A DNA stretch of 64,000 bases from Ursus arctos (taxonomy: Eukaryota; Chordata; Mammalia; Carnivora; Ursidae): positions 6,520,199 to 6,584,198 of the forward strand of contig NW_026623078.1 of NCBI RefSeq assembly GCF_023065955.2, in the 5' to 3' direction. The notes beneath the pieces are model-generated. The model worked only from the letters and a program-made list of their open reading frames with translations, ran no database searches and had not been told where the DNA came from. The position numbers were made by a program, and so were the translations under genes. Positions within the stretch are counted from its first letter, which is position 1. Every line of letters starts with the position of its first letter. Below, piece by piece: positions 46,315-57,817 of this stretch.

Positions 46315-46958
46315 TCCCTTAAAAAGTTAAAAATTGAGCTACCCTATGATCCAGCCATTGCACTACTGGGTGTTTACCCCAAAGATACAGACGTAGTGAA
46401 GAGAAGGGCCATATGCACCCCAATGTTCATAGCAGCAATGTCCACAATAGCTAAATCGTGGAAGGAGCCGAGATGCCCTGCAACAGATGACTGGATTAAG
46501 AAGTTGTGGTCCATATATACAATGGAATATTACTCAGCAATCAGAAAGAACGAGTTCTCAACATCTGCTACAACATGGACGGCACTGGAGGAGATAATGC
46601 TTAGTGAAATAAGTCAAGCAGAGAAAGACAACTATCATATGATTTCTCTCATCTATGGAACATAAGAACTAGAATGATCAGTAGGGGAAGAAAGGGATAA
46701 AGAAAGGGGGGGTAATCAGAAGGGGGAATGAAACATGAGAGACTATGGACTATGAGAAACAAACTGAGGGCTACAGAGGGGAGGGGGGTGGGGGAATGGG
46801 ATAGACCGGTGATGGGTAGTAAGGAGGGCACATATTGCATGGTGCACTGGGTGTTATACACAACTAATGAATCATCGAGCCTTACATCGAAAACCGGGGA
46901 TGTACTGTATGGTGACTAACATAATATAATAAAAAATCATTATTAAATAAAAAAAAAA
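46315..46958 (+). mobile_element. Young L1 3' end nested in the old L1
   Basis: 644 bp with the last ~110 codons of ORF2 (46396-46665 open, ending [14 protein letters not shown] exactly as in the full-length copy), the 3' UTR with GAGGGGAGGGGGGTGGGGGA, and an A-rich tail. It has 12-bp TSDs and is almost identical to the 3' end of the element at 16718, so it is recent. Confidence 0.93.
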
Positions 46959-46970
46959 AGAACTGAAGGG
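46959..46970. repeat. Nested L1 target-site duplication, right
   Basis: Identical 12-bp copy of 46303-46314. Confidence 0.85.
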
Positions 46971-48118
46971 GACACTGGGAGGCACCTTACGATCAGTAGA
47001 CTTGGTGCATGTGGTGTGTTGCCTCTGTTGCTCCTCTGGGGTAGAGACCCTGATACACTGGTTCAGAGTCAATCCTGCCTAGTGAAAAAAGCACTTGCAG
47101 GGTTTGATGTAAGTGGCTCCCACCTCCACTGGTGATCACTGCATTGTTTTCTGAAGTCCAACTCTGTTGCTAGTGATGATAAAATGGTGCTGCTGCACTC
47201 TCTGCACCCCAGACAGGTGCTTTCACATTCCCCGCTATTCAGGAAGCTCTCACCAAAAGGTTAGGGCCCTCAGCACACCCAGTGCTACAGCTCTCCCGAC
47301 GTTTATCCTTGGCGCCTGTGGGATTTAAAACCCCAAATCCTAAAGGAGCCCACACCACTCAGATCTGCTCCCACCCCCACATTAGAGCCTCTCTGTGCTA
47401 ATGTCCTTTGTTTCGCAAATACAGCCCCACACCCACACAGTGCACAGAATCTGTGGTGTAGACAGCAAAAAGTAGCTACCAGGTTACCCAGCCTCTGCAC
47501 CTGCCTTTGTTTGCAGCAGATGAAACGCCATTTGCTGGCACTTTCAGGGTCTTTTGTCCTTGGAGAGGCAATGTACCCTCTTCCGAACGTACTCTAGGAA
47601 AAGGAACAATCTCTTTCAGGGCTACCCATGAGATCCCTACACCACTTTGCACATGCTTCTGGGCCAGAGCCATCCTTCTCTCCAGGAGTGCATGCTGCAG
47701 TTCCACTGGGGCGGAAGTCCCACACTCAGTTTGAGCTACACACACTGTTTGCAAAAAAACCTGTGCCACTCAGTTCCTCCAGCTCCCCAGTCTGAGGTCC
47801 AAGAGGTTTTCTTATTCTGTGTAACCAATGCTGCATTCTCTCAACCACTCCCTCCTTTTTCTCTCCCCACAGAAAGGATTCCCTCCCCTCCACAGCACAG
47901 CACAGCAGATTTTCTCTCCCCCAAATCGCTCCCACACACCTTGCATCTGCCACCCTGTTTCCCTCCAACTGTAGAAATCCTCCTTCCAATCCTCAGATCA
48001 ATTTCCTGAGTGTTCCAAGTGATCTGAACTCAATACAGTTTTTTCATTTTTACATTTGTTCAAGGGAGGAGGAAAGCCTTGGGTCTCCCTACTTCTCTGG
48101 CATCTTAACTCCTCCTTC

Positions 48119-48955
48119 TTTTCTCATATCTTTAAGTTATTATAGAAAATTGGCCAATACACTTACCATCTAGAAGCCCAGAACTGAGAGCTAAAAGCTA
48201 ATAATTATGCTAATATTTAATAAAGTCATTTCTTTTTCTCTTAAAGAGAAATTGAGTGGTTTCTTTATACAAGAGAGTAAAAAAGCAGTAGCTATATAGA
48301 TGGAATTCAATGCAAACCTACACTGAAGACCTAGGTTTATTCATTGGTTTGTGGTGGCTGGCAAATAACACCTTAGTATGTTTAACCTATGAATAGACTC
48401 TGAGTTTTTTAAATACTTTATCTGTAGCCAATTCAATATGAAACAATTTGTGGTATTAGAATCCCAAGTGAGTCAGAATAGTAAGGAGCTCAGTAAATCC
48501 TTTCTTAAAAGTAATAATCAAAGTGAACAATTCTACAAGACAACCATTTCAGCACTCAAGTCAAGCAGCAAACTAAGAAGTCTTTATTCAAGTAAAATTA
48601 TGGGACCTTGAGTGACAACAATAGAAGTCCATGGAGTTTTAGCTTGGGGATGCTCCCCCTGGCCTCCACTTCCATCATCCTCATGGTAGTTCTACCAGGA
48701 CAGGAAAGCCATGAAAATCAAAAATTTCACTGTCACTACCACAAAGGGCTGACTTAATTTGGAGCAGGGAAAAAAACCATCTCTCTGGGTGTGTCAGAAA
48801 TAGTAGTAATCCCTATAGCAAATGAATATAAAAGGCCACGATCATAGGTAGCTTGAGGAGAGCAAAAACCAATTGTCAGACTAGCCAGAAATTAACAGGG
48901 AAACCCAGGGAATGAAACATTCAAAGTGAACTCTGATAAACTCTAGCATACATCT
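48119..48955. other. No gene or repeat recognised
   Basis: AT-rich intergenic DNA without an assignable element. Confidence 0.35.
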
Positions 48956-48958
48956 GGT

Positions 48959-49392
48959 GTCTTAGTTTCTTATTGGTGCTATAGTGAATGAACACAAATT
49001 GAGTGGCTTAAAACAACACAAATTTATTATCTTACAGTTTTGGAAGTCAGAAGTCCAAAATGGATTACTTTGGGTGTGTTCCTTCTGAAGGCTCCAAGAA
49101 AAAATCCAATTCCTTGCTTTATACCACTACAGTACACTGTTTTCTTTGTTTATGGCCCGATCTTACTCCGATCTCTGTTCTCTTAGTCGCTTATCTTAGT
49201 TTGCCTCTTTCTTATAAAAATCTTTGGGATTACATTTGGTTGACTGAAATAATCCAGGGTAATCTCCTCACCATAAAGTCCATAAAATAATCATATCTGC
49301 AAAGTCACCTCTGTCAAGTAAGGTAACATATTTGCATGTTTTAGGGATTAAGACATGGACATCCTTGAAAATATTATTCTGCCTACCACACC
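48959..49392 (-). mobile_element. MLT1-type LTR (ERVL-MaLR)
   Basis: Read on +, GTCTTAGTTTCTTATTGGTG, GAGTGGCTTAAAACAACACA, AATTTATTATCTTACAGTTT, GGAAGTCAGAAGTCCAAAAT, GGTGTGTTCCTTCTGAAGGC and AATCATATCTGCAAAGTCAC follow the reverse complement of an MLT1 LTR. It is an old relic in the opposite orientation to the one at 35093. Confidence 0.82.
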
Positions 49393-49895
49393 TGGTGACC
49401 TAAAAAGCTACACATGTGCAAGGCTGTACACAATTTCAGGAGACCCAAGAGAATACCCTAGCTATAATCATGTCTTTCCCTAAACCTGAGGTCTCATACA
49501 AACACAAAAGAATGAGAAGGAACCCCCCCCCCCGAAGGAAAAGCCAGACACACTTCTAATTGCTTGCATTTTGAATATGTTTCCCAATAGCATACAGATC
49601 CACTGCAAAGGTTGGAAGCCCTACTGGCTCAATGTGTTTGGAACAACTTCTGACCACTAATTGGCTGAATATTAATCTGTACTGAAAACAGGAGTGACTC
49701 CTAGGATGCTGGCTTAAAAAACAAAAATAACAAGAAGACACTGAATAGAGACTCCTGTGGTCATATACTGCAGAGAAGAGAAATTTTACAGAATTCAATA
49801 AAAAAATAAAAAATGAAACAGCCATAAAAATAATCCCCAGGTGTAAGGAAGAATTGGAATCCATACTTACAATAACATGTTACCTAAAACATCCA
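49393..49895. other. No gene recognised
   Basis: A run of eleven Cs lies at 49523-49533. A 102-codon frame on - (49556-49864) has no recognisable domain. Confidence 0.35.
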
Positions 49896-49899
49896 ATTT

Positions 49900-51035
49900 T
49901 CAATAAAAATTTATGAAATATGCAAAAATACCAGTAAATGATATCTATACTCAGAGGGACATAAATAGACAATAGAAACTGTCTTTGGACGGACACAGAT
50001 TTTGGATTTAGCAGACAAAAACTACAAATCACCTATTATTAATACGTTCAAAGAACTAAAGAAAGCCAAATTTAAAAGACTGATAGAAAGTACGGAAGCA
50101 ATGACACAACAGAAGAATATCAATAAAGATAAATTATTTCATAATGATTAAATTTGAATTTGAGAGCTTAAGTGTGTAACTACGTTTCTTCAATTCACTA
50201 AATAGGCTCAAAAACAGCCATGAGATGGCAGAATAAAGAACCAGGGATTTAAAGACACACTAACAGAAATTATTCACTCTGAACAGCAAAAAGCAAGAAA
50301 GTGTATCAATATATCACTGAAGAGAGCCTCAGAGGCCTGTGCAACAGCAGCAAACACACCAATCTAGGCGATGAGAGACCCACAAGAGAGAGAAAAAGAG
50401 GCAGAAACAATTATTTGAAAATAATAACAGCCAAAAATTTCTCACAGTGGATTAAAAATAAATCTACAGATCCAAAATTTAAAGGCTCAATGAATTTCAA
50501 GGAGGATGAATATAAACCCTTACTTACTCCCATGTGCAAAAAATAACAAAATATATATCTCAAATATAAGAGCTATAGTTTAAAACTTTAGAACAAATCA
50601 AGGAGAAAATCTTCCATAAATTAGGCAGACTGTTCTAGGTAAGGCACCAAAAACATGATCCCTGTAAAAATAAAAATATATAAATGGCTCATACATGCTA
50701 CAACATAGACAAATGTCAAAAAAAGTATAAGAGAAAGAAGCCAGTCACAACAAACTGCATCTTGTATGATTCCATTTATATGATATATCCAGAAAAAGCA
50801 AATCTATAGATGCAAGAAACAAATTACTTGTTGCCTGGGTCTAGGAATGGAAGTGGGGATTAATACAAATGGGCATGAGGAATATTTTTTGGGGTGATTG
50901 AATGTTCTAAAACTGAATTATGATGACAGTTACACAACTTTACAAATTTATTAAAACTCACTGAATAGTACATTTAAAAGGATACATTTTACGGTATACA
51001 CATTAAACCTCCATAAAGTTGTTAAAAATACCAAC
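49900..51035 (+). mobile_element. Ancient L1M/HAL1-type remnant
   Basis: CACAGATTTTGGATTTAGCA, ACGTTCAAAGAACTAAAGAA, GCCAAAAATTTCTCACAGTG and ATTAGGCAGACTGTTCTAGG match an old ORF1-type region. 50660-51030 (GACAAATGTCAAAAAAAGTA, CCATTTATATGATATATCCA, ATTAAACCTCCATAAAGTTG) matches an old L1M 3' end. The missing ORF2 suggests a HAL1-like half-L1, but this is not certain. Confidence 0.65.
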
Positions 51036-51960
51036 TGAGATTTTCAAATCTAAATTTGCACCACTTTTGTAACTCCCCTGATTTGTTCAAATATCTGTTC
51101 ATTATTTCTCAAAATTCTGAGGGAGACAAGTTGTTAAGGGTATAAGGTGATAGTTTCCTTAAACTTGATAGTGGTGCTAAACTGATATGATCAGTGGCTC
51201 ATACGACTTGCAGTAACACAACGGACATCTAAAGTAAACCTAAAATTCTCTAATTTGAAAAAAAAAATTATCAGAGCACAAAATTACAGATCATCACATC
51301 GAACTGCCCAATTTCCCTGTATCTCTTCTGCCCGTTGTGATAATTTACCCTTGGGAAACCAGTGTGCACAAAAGACCTGGTTTCCATTAGAAGCACTTAT
51401 GGACTCTATCCAGTCCTACCATCCAGTCCCACTAACTGACTCCGTTCCAAATGGTAGGAACTATTTATAACTTTCTGTCTTAAGAAATGGTGGCAACTCA
51501 AAAGGATGTGAACTATCTGTGCGTCTCAATCCCTCAAAGATCCTGCTGAGTGAGACCTGCCCCTGAGCAGGTAGAAATGAAACCTGCTAACTCCCCAGCA
51601 ACTGGTTACATTTTGTCCCCAAACCTTCCTTCCTCTTTACCTCAAGGTTCCTTCTGCTCCTGCTCTCTACTTGAATGATTTTCACGCATACAGTTTTATA
51701 TATGTCCTGGTCTCATTTTCATAATTTCAATTGTATTGTGAGGTGAATTTATCTTCAAACAGCCCGTATCTTCTTTAAATTGATATGTGAAGGGGTTTCA
51801 ATTGTTCATCGCTTTTTTTCTCTAATATTAGATTCATGGAAATAAAGCATTATGTTTTGGATATTTCATTCCAACAGAGCACAGTCTAGCAGAGCAAGCT
51901 ATCTCTATCTTTGGAAAGCAAAAATAAGTCTTAAGAAACATCACTGTTATTTTAAAAAAC
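51036..51960. other. No gene or repeat recognised
   Basis: Short frames without motif. Confidence 0.35.
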
Positions 51961-51967
51961 TTACGGA

Positions 51968-52190
51968 ACGCTCATTACGTGCCATAGCATGCTCTGTGGT
52001 TCTCCATGTATTAACTCATTTAATTCTCACAACAACGCTATAAGGTAAATACTTTATCATCTCTATTTTACAGATGAGGAAATTCAGGGACAGAGAAGTG
52101 AAGCAACTCACTCAAGGATACATAGTTCATAAATCAAGGAGATGGAGATTGAAACTCAGGTAGTCTGTCCCCAGAATGTTTGCTATTAGT
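51968..52190 (-). mobile_element. MIR SINE relic
   Basis: GTATTAACTCATTTAATTCT, CACAACAACGCTATAAGGTA, TTTTACAGATGAGGAAATTC and GAAGCAACTCACTCAAGGAT are the reverse complement of a MIR core and flanks. It is one of the clearest ancient repeats in the window. Confidence 0.92.
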
Positions 52191-53035
52191 TACTAAGTAA
52201 TAGTGCTATTTATTAAATTGTTCCTATATCATTTTTCCTATTTCCTCCACTAATTTCAAATTTCCTCTGGAAATTAGAAAATCAATAAACATCACTTGTA
52301 ATAAATATAGAAGTGTTCATATTTAGGAAAAAGTAAAATCACCTATAATCCCACAACTTTAGAGACACTGTGGTATAAAGTCTAAATATTTCCATATATA
52401 CGTTTATATTACACATAATGTCTTGTTTTATAATCTTTTTTTAACTTAATGACAAAGTATATATCTTTTTAGTTTCATTTAACCAAATTTCCAATTTATT
52501 CTATGCACACAGAAATCCTATAAACAGAGTTTTAAGTACATATAAAAGTTCTCTTCCTTATTCATATAGCAAAAAGCATCTCATAGGCTATTATGATAAC
52601 TGTCCTGTCTTTCTCATGACTGGATTTTTCCAAATATATGGTGATGCTTTTCTGTTCAGCAATATTTCTATAACATCCTTTAATACTTCACTGTAATATG
52701 AGGAAAGTTCCAGATATTCTGTAATGACTATACGCATTTTATTGGAGGCAAAAAATGAAGAGGAAAGTTTGTACTTTTGCTAGTTTTACTGTATTAGATT
52801 TAGGATCTACATGGGAATGTGGTGTGTTGAGGTCACTCTGTGAGGACATTGTCATGACAAGGAGGTCACTGGCTTCAGACTGGTTTCCATTCTCCCATCT
52901 GTGTGCAGCTGTCAATAAGTTCAATTCACAAAGTCATTTGGTGAAGATTTATTCTCCATCAAATCTCCCCTAGGGGCTTCTAAGCCCCTGATTTTGCTCC
53001 ATGTCTTCTTGAACTTCCCAGTATGAATGTTTGGG
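52191..53035. other. No gene or repeat recognised
   Basis: AT-rich, with only short shadow frames. Confidence 0.35.
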
Positions 53036-53039
53036 AAGA

Positions 53040-53165
53040 CTGCCACTTAATAGTGTCTACCTTGTGCCAGAAATTGTGCTAACTACTGGGGTATACAAAG
53101 TTAGCTAAAAGCTCCTTTTCTCAAAGAAATCACAGTTGATAATGAAGAACTAATATTATAAAGAA
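53040..53165. mobile_element. L2-like relic
   Basis: CTTGTGCCAGAAATTGTGCTAACTACTGGGG then ACAAAG resembles the L2 segment also seen at 14005. It is short and diverged. Confidence 0.4.
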
Positions 53166-53289
53166 GGTTCAAGATACAACAGTAGTTCGTAGACATTACT
53201 CTGCTTGGGGTTGTCAAAAATACTTCAGAGTAGCTTGCATTTCATCTAAGTTTTGAAAAATAAAGGAAAAAGGGAATTAACATTTCTGC

Positions 53290-53485
53290 TGCATAGTTTT
53301 ACCCATATACTCTCAAATCCTCATAACATCTGTGGAAGTAAGTTAGACACCTCCCATCTCATGGACAAATAAATGCCATCGGCATAACTGGCTAGTGTAC
53401 CCTAGTTTATATAGCTCACAAGTGGCAGAACTAGAATGGCGACCAAGCCTATTGGATCAAAGAGCCAAAGTGGTTCCACACTGTA
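53290..53485 (-). mobile_element. MIR-like relic
   Basis: CTCAAATCCTCATAACATCT, TCTCATGGACAAATAAATGC and CACAAGTGGCAGAACTAGAATG are weak matches to reverse-complement MIR. Confidence 0.5.
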
Positions 53486-55230
53486 ATGCAGGAATAATAC
53501 ACATGAAAGTATATGAAAGAGCTGAGAAATGTGAAAGAAAATACTAATGTGTTCAGTTCATAAAGGTCTTATGTGATATGCAACTGAATTTTAAATACCC
53601 TGGATGAGAGAACCGAAGGATTAAATTGGAAATATGACCATATTTGATTTTTAGATAGACAAATATGAAAGCAGAGTATAGAACAAACTACACTTAGCTA
53701 AGATTGGAGGCAGAGAGATCATTCAGAAAGGAAAAATTAATAAACCTGAAATAAAACTGACAGTGGAAATGAAGAGAAGGACACAAAACAGAAATATTCA
53801 GGAAGGAGGTAGAATTTCCTATCTGGCATATAAAGAGAAAGAGGAAAAAAGGTGCCTCAGAGATTCTTGGATTAAGCACCTGAGAGATAATGATTATGGT
53901 ATTTCCTGAGGCATTAAAAAGAGGATAAAATCATGAGTTCAGCCTTGAACAATTTAACTTTGAAGTGCTTTAGGAATGTCCATTTATGTATTACAGTACA
54001 ATCTTGGATATATTATGCTAGAGTGCAGGAATAGAACTGTAGATACAAAAATCCTTGTAAGTGGAGAGAAGTTAAAACAATGAAACATGTTTGAAATGAA
54101 AAAAATATATGTTTTATGTCTCCTGAGTTATATCAGCACTCAAAAATAAGCAGGAAAAAAATCCATGCATCGGTGAAAGACACAAAAAAGAAGTTAGAAA
54201 TATAGGAGAAAAATCAAGAGAGCTCAGATATACAAATATTACAAATACATCCAGCTTCAAGTAATATTGCCTTATTTACAATCTCTTAAAGTAAGTTTTT
54301 ATTTTTCTCGCATTACAAGATATCAGAAGGTAGGCCTTTGCTGACATGAGTCAAAGACCTTTAAGACTGGATTATTTTTCTCTCTGTTCATAATATCGTC
54401 TTTAACATGTAGATACCCCAAAGCTCATGGTTGCTGCATCTTTGGGCATCACATTAATACTGAATGCAGGAATAAAAGAGCCAGAAAGAGAGACTTCTCC
54501 ACATTAATCTTTGTATTTTAATCCGGGAAAGAAAACTTTCCACAGAAGGCATTGTTATGTATCTCATCAAAACTCGGCTACATGCCCCTCTTACACCAAT
54601 CCTTGGCCAAGGCACATAGATTATCATATTTCATCCCAGGGTAAGATAAGAACCTACCTTCTTCCAAAATTCAGAAATTTCCATCAAATACCTAAACAGA
54701 TAGGTAAGTTCTCTTAGCACAAACTGGTATGGAAAAGGCTTTGGGATAGGCAGCAAATACATATACAGCAACCAATGACAGAAGAAATTTCAAAAACAAT
54801 GGAAGATCAATAGTACCAAATTTGGAGAACAAGTATGTTAGATAAAGACTGAAAACTGATTATTATATATGATATTTTTACATGTAGACTATTGTGTGTT
54901 GAATCCCTGGTGACATCTTTAAAAGGATTTCCTGAAGTGCAAGCTAGCTTGTTTTGGTTGTTCAATAAATAGAATGTATGAGATAAATAAATTTACCTGT
55001 GAAGGGTTTGAGAGAGAAAGAAAAATAAGAAAGTTCTCCCCCATCCCATTCTTAACAGATCTGATTTTTGAAGGAGAGATTCTATGTGTAACACATCAAG
55101 GGAATTGAAAAGTTGAGATGGAAGTAAAAGGTTGATGCATCTAGATCCTTGGGGAGAGCTAGAGTATATTTGGAAGTGCTGGCCTTCAAGAGCCCAGAGC
55201 ATTGGTTAGGAGCGTCATTCCCAAGTCCTA
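53486..55230. other. No gene or repeat recognised
   Basis: AT-rich intergenic DNA. No open frame exceeds 69 codons or shows a recognisable motif. Confidence 0.35.
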
Positions 55231-55234
55231 AAAC

Positions 55235-55349
55235 TCTTGATACACTCCTACTTTTGCCACCTCATTTTTCTGAGGCTCAGTTTCATTTATGGAATGGTGA
55301 TAATAAAAATGAACCTATCTTATAAAGTCATTAGGAGGCTTGAAAGAAT
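55235..55349 (+). mobile_element. MIR relic, left part
   Basis: CTTTTGCCACCTCATTTTTC, GAGGCTCAGTTTCATTTATG and GAATGGTGATAATAAAAATG are MIR in sense orientation. The element resumes after a young L1 tail at about 55562 (ATAATGTACCTAAAACAATG). Confidence 0.78.
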
Positions 55350-55561
55350 GAGAAACAAACTGAGGACTTCAGAGGGGAGGGGGGTGGGGGAATGGGATAG
55401 ACCGGTGATGAGTAGTAAGGAGGGCACGTATTGCATGGTGCACTGGGTGTTATACACAACTAATGAATCATCGAGCCTTACATCGGAAACCGGGGATGTA
55501 CTGTATGGTGACTAACATAATATAATAAAAAATCATTTAAAAAAAAAAAGGAAAAAAAAAA
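55350..55561 (+). mobile_element. Young L1 3' tail inserted in a MIR
   Basis: About 190 bp of the youngest 3' UTR type (GAGGGGAGGGGGGTGGGGGA, ATCGAGCCTTACATCGGAAA, TACTGTATGGTGACTAACAT) plus a long A-rich tail. GAAAGAATG and GAAATAATG at the borders may be an imperfect TSD. Confidence 0.88.
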
Positions 55562-55790
55562 AGAAATAATGTACCTAAAACAATGCCCTAAATATTGAAA
55601 ACACTCAATTCTGTTACCTGGGATCATTAGAATGATTATTAAGTATTAATCATGATTATATTTACTAATCTTTACTCTGACATATACAATATTTTAGTTT
55701 AGTTTATCATTAAATAATCTGTTTACTAAAAGTGGTCATGAACCAAATGTAATAATCATGTCATGAGCTGAGTATTAAAACTATTGAGCC
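55562..55790 (+). mobile_element. MIR relic, right part, then AT-rich DNA
   Basis: AATGTACCTAAAACAATGCC continues the MIR begun at 55235. Beyond about 55640 nothing is recognised. Confidence 0.55.
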
Positions 55791-55793
55791 TGG

Positions 55794-55995
55794 GGGTGCC
55801 TGGGTGGCTCAACTGGCTAAGTGTAAGACTCTTGGTTTCACCTCAGGTCATGATCTCACATGTCATGCGATTGAGCCCCAAGTCAGGCTCTAGGCTCAGA
55901 AGGAGAAGGGAATCTGTGAATATTCTCTCCCTCTGCTCCTCCCCTCACTCATTCTCTCTGTCTCAAATAAATAAATAAATCTTTAAAAAAAATTA
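55794..55995 (+). mobile_element. Carnivore tRNA-derived SINE
   Basis: The head is GGGGTGCCTGGGTGGCTCAA. The body carries ACCTCAGGTCATGATCTCAC, GATTGAGCCCCAAGTCAGGC and a CT-rich block, followed by AAATAAATAAATCTTT and poly-A. The TSD is imperfect (ATTGAGCCTG against AGTGAGCTTG). Confidence 0.92.
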
Positions 55996-56510
55996 GTGAG
56001 CTTGTGCACCTGAGTTCCATGTAAATTTAAAAAGCCCAATGTAGGCAGTGATGGGCTATGTTCAAGTCCTTTTGTCATGGTGATCTCTATAATTACAGTG
56101 AAAAGGGAAGAATTAAGGGGCTAAGAAAACTTCAAGTAAGAGAATATAGAATTAGTGTAGAAGTATTAATAAGGATGTGACAGAAGAGATGATAATCATA
56201 AGAGAACACACTTAGGGTTAGGGCAATGGTCAGGAAAATGATTGAGAATCTTTGAGAAAACTTAAAATGAGTTTTAACTATGGGATTAAAATTAAAGGAA
56301 TCCCTCTTGCTCTATTTGCAAAATTTAGTGTCACATTTTTTCCCTCAAATACTCCCTTTATATAATGAATTTGGTGCTAACCTTATTTTTTCCACATCCT
56401 TTTTCCTCTCTCAGTCAATAATATCTAACTTAATTTGCAAAACAAACAGGAAATCTATGTTCCTGACACTGATACTTACTCTTTTTCATTTTTATCCTCA
56501 CGTCACTTGA
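55996..56510. other. Upstream region of OR-C, no gene recognised
   Basis: No exon or promoter can be supported. A 76-codon frame (56280-56510) has no motif. Confidence 0.35.
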
Positions 56511-56514
56511 AAAT

Positions 56515-56531
56515 CAGCTCTCCTGTCCCAG
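56515..56531 (+). promoter_or_regulatory. Candidate splice acceptor before OR-C
   Basis: Pyrimidine-rich CTCTCCTGTCCCAG ends 3 bp before the OR-C ATG, the usual arrangement for an OR coding exon joined to a 5' untranslated exon. This is closer than in OR-A. Confidence 0.5.
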
Positions 56532-56534
56532 TCA

Positions 56535-57445
56535 ATGGGTGGATTAAATGACTCTGTGGTCACTGAGATTGTGTTCCTGGCCCTTTCTTGTTCTTGGGAG
56601 AAAAAATTTTTTCTCATCTTGTTACGTTCTTTGCTCTACTTAGCGATCATGTTGGGAAACGTTTTTGTTTTGTTTCTGGTAATCTTTGATTCTTACCTAC
56701 ATTCTCCTATGTACTTCCTTCCTGGCCAACCTGACACCCATTGACGTGGGTCTTTCATCTATCGTAGTCCCCAAGACAATCAAAGACCTTTCAAGTGAAT
56801 GCAAAGTAATTTCTTTCCAAAGCTGCATGACACAGATATACTTCATCCACATCATGGGAGGAGTGGAGATGGTGTTACTCATAGCCATGGCATTTGAAAG
56901 GTACACGGCAATCTGTGAGCCTCTTCACTATTTAAACATCATGAATCCTAAAATATGTGTTTCATTTGTAATCACTGGATGGGTAACAGGAGTGATTCAT
57001 GCTATGTCTCAATCTGCTTTCATTATAAACTTGCCCTTTTGTGGTCCGAATGAAGTAGACAGCTTTTACTGTGACTTTCCCAGAATCATAAAACCTATAT
57101 GCAGAGATGCAGCCAAGTTTGAGTATATTATTGCTGCCAACAGTGGCTTCATGAGCATGGGCACCTTCTTCCTGCTGATCTTTTCCTATGTCTTCATTTT
57201 GGTCACTGTCTGGAAATGTGCTTCAGGCTGTGGTGGTTCTATTTTTCACTCCATGCATGATTCTCTACGTCTGGCCTTTCCCCACATCATCAAGTGATAA
57301 ATACTTGTTCATTGTCTACTTTGCTATCAACCCTGTCTTGAATCCTGCCATCTATACATTAAGGAACAAAGGCATAAAGGCAGCAATAAATGATTGTGCA
57401 AAAAGATATCTTATTCCAGAATCTGTTGACCACATATGTTTTTAG
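56535..57445 (+). pseudogene. Olfactory receptor family 4-like, OR-C (two frame breaks)
   Basis: OR family 4-like sequence with a start at 56535 (M-G-G-L-N-D-S, glycosylation site N5-D-S). It has G-N in TM1, LHSPMYF, S-C-M-T-Q with the TM3 cysteine present, MAFERYTAIC (Glu for the usual Asp of DRY), LPFCGPNEVDSFYCDFPRI in the second extracellular loop, SYVFIL in TM5 and N-P-A-I-Y-T-L-R-N in TM7, ending at a TAG at 57443. One extra T near 56719 (codon 62) shifts the frame. Near 57224-57229 about 41 nt are missing, which removes the KAxSTLSAH segment at the start of TM6 and shifts the frame again. The three frames (56535-56744, 56686-57297, 57188-57445) together cover a full receptor except that gap. 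It is non-functional unless the assembly is wrong. Confidence 0.92.
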
Positions 57446-57815
57446 AGCTTTAAAACTAAACATCCAACAGCATGCTGGCCCATCTCAACTTAGGCACCAC
57501 CAATTTAACATATCCTGAACAAACGCATCATCTGCCATCCCAAGCCTGCTACTATTTCATCTGTGGAGTATAAGACCATTACCATCAACATTATGGGAAA
57601 TGAAAGTCCACCACACTAAAAATTTATAGTCTTATGGCAAATAGCATGATCGGACAAAGAACATTTTAAATTTGAATTTTTGGTTATTTTACAAATAAAA
57701 GGATATATTAACATGGTTTCTGCTATATGAAGTCTAAAAATAACCTGTAAATTTTTTGTGATGAATCTCAAGCATCATCATATTGAATTGTTATGTATAT
57801 ACAGGTTCAATGGCT
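57446..57815 (+). repeat. OR-C downstream flank, paralogous to the OR-B flank
   Basis: Patches match the region after OR-B in the same order (see 31599-32230). No gene is present. Confidence 0.6.
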
Positions 57816-57817
57816 TT

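Larger units (their letters stand above)
40845..48118 (-). mobile_element. Nearly full-length old L1, interrupted
   Basis: Read on -, a 5' leader starts near 48118 (AAGGAGGAGTTAAGATGCCA). It is followed by GC-rich leader sequence, a purine-rich array, ORF1 (about 45650-44800), ORF2 (about 44700-41024) and a short 3' UTR ending near 40845 without a clear A-tail. Removing the nested L1 at 46315-46958 leaves about 6.6 kb. ORF2 landmarks such as FADDM (near 42665-42680) and the C-terminal region survive, but only as short frames with many stops. It is older than the L1 at 16718-23090. Confidence 0.88.
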
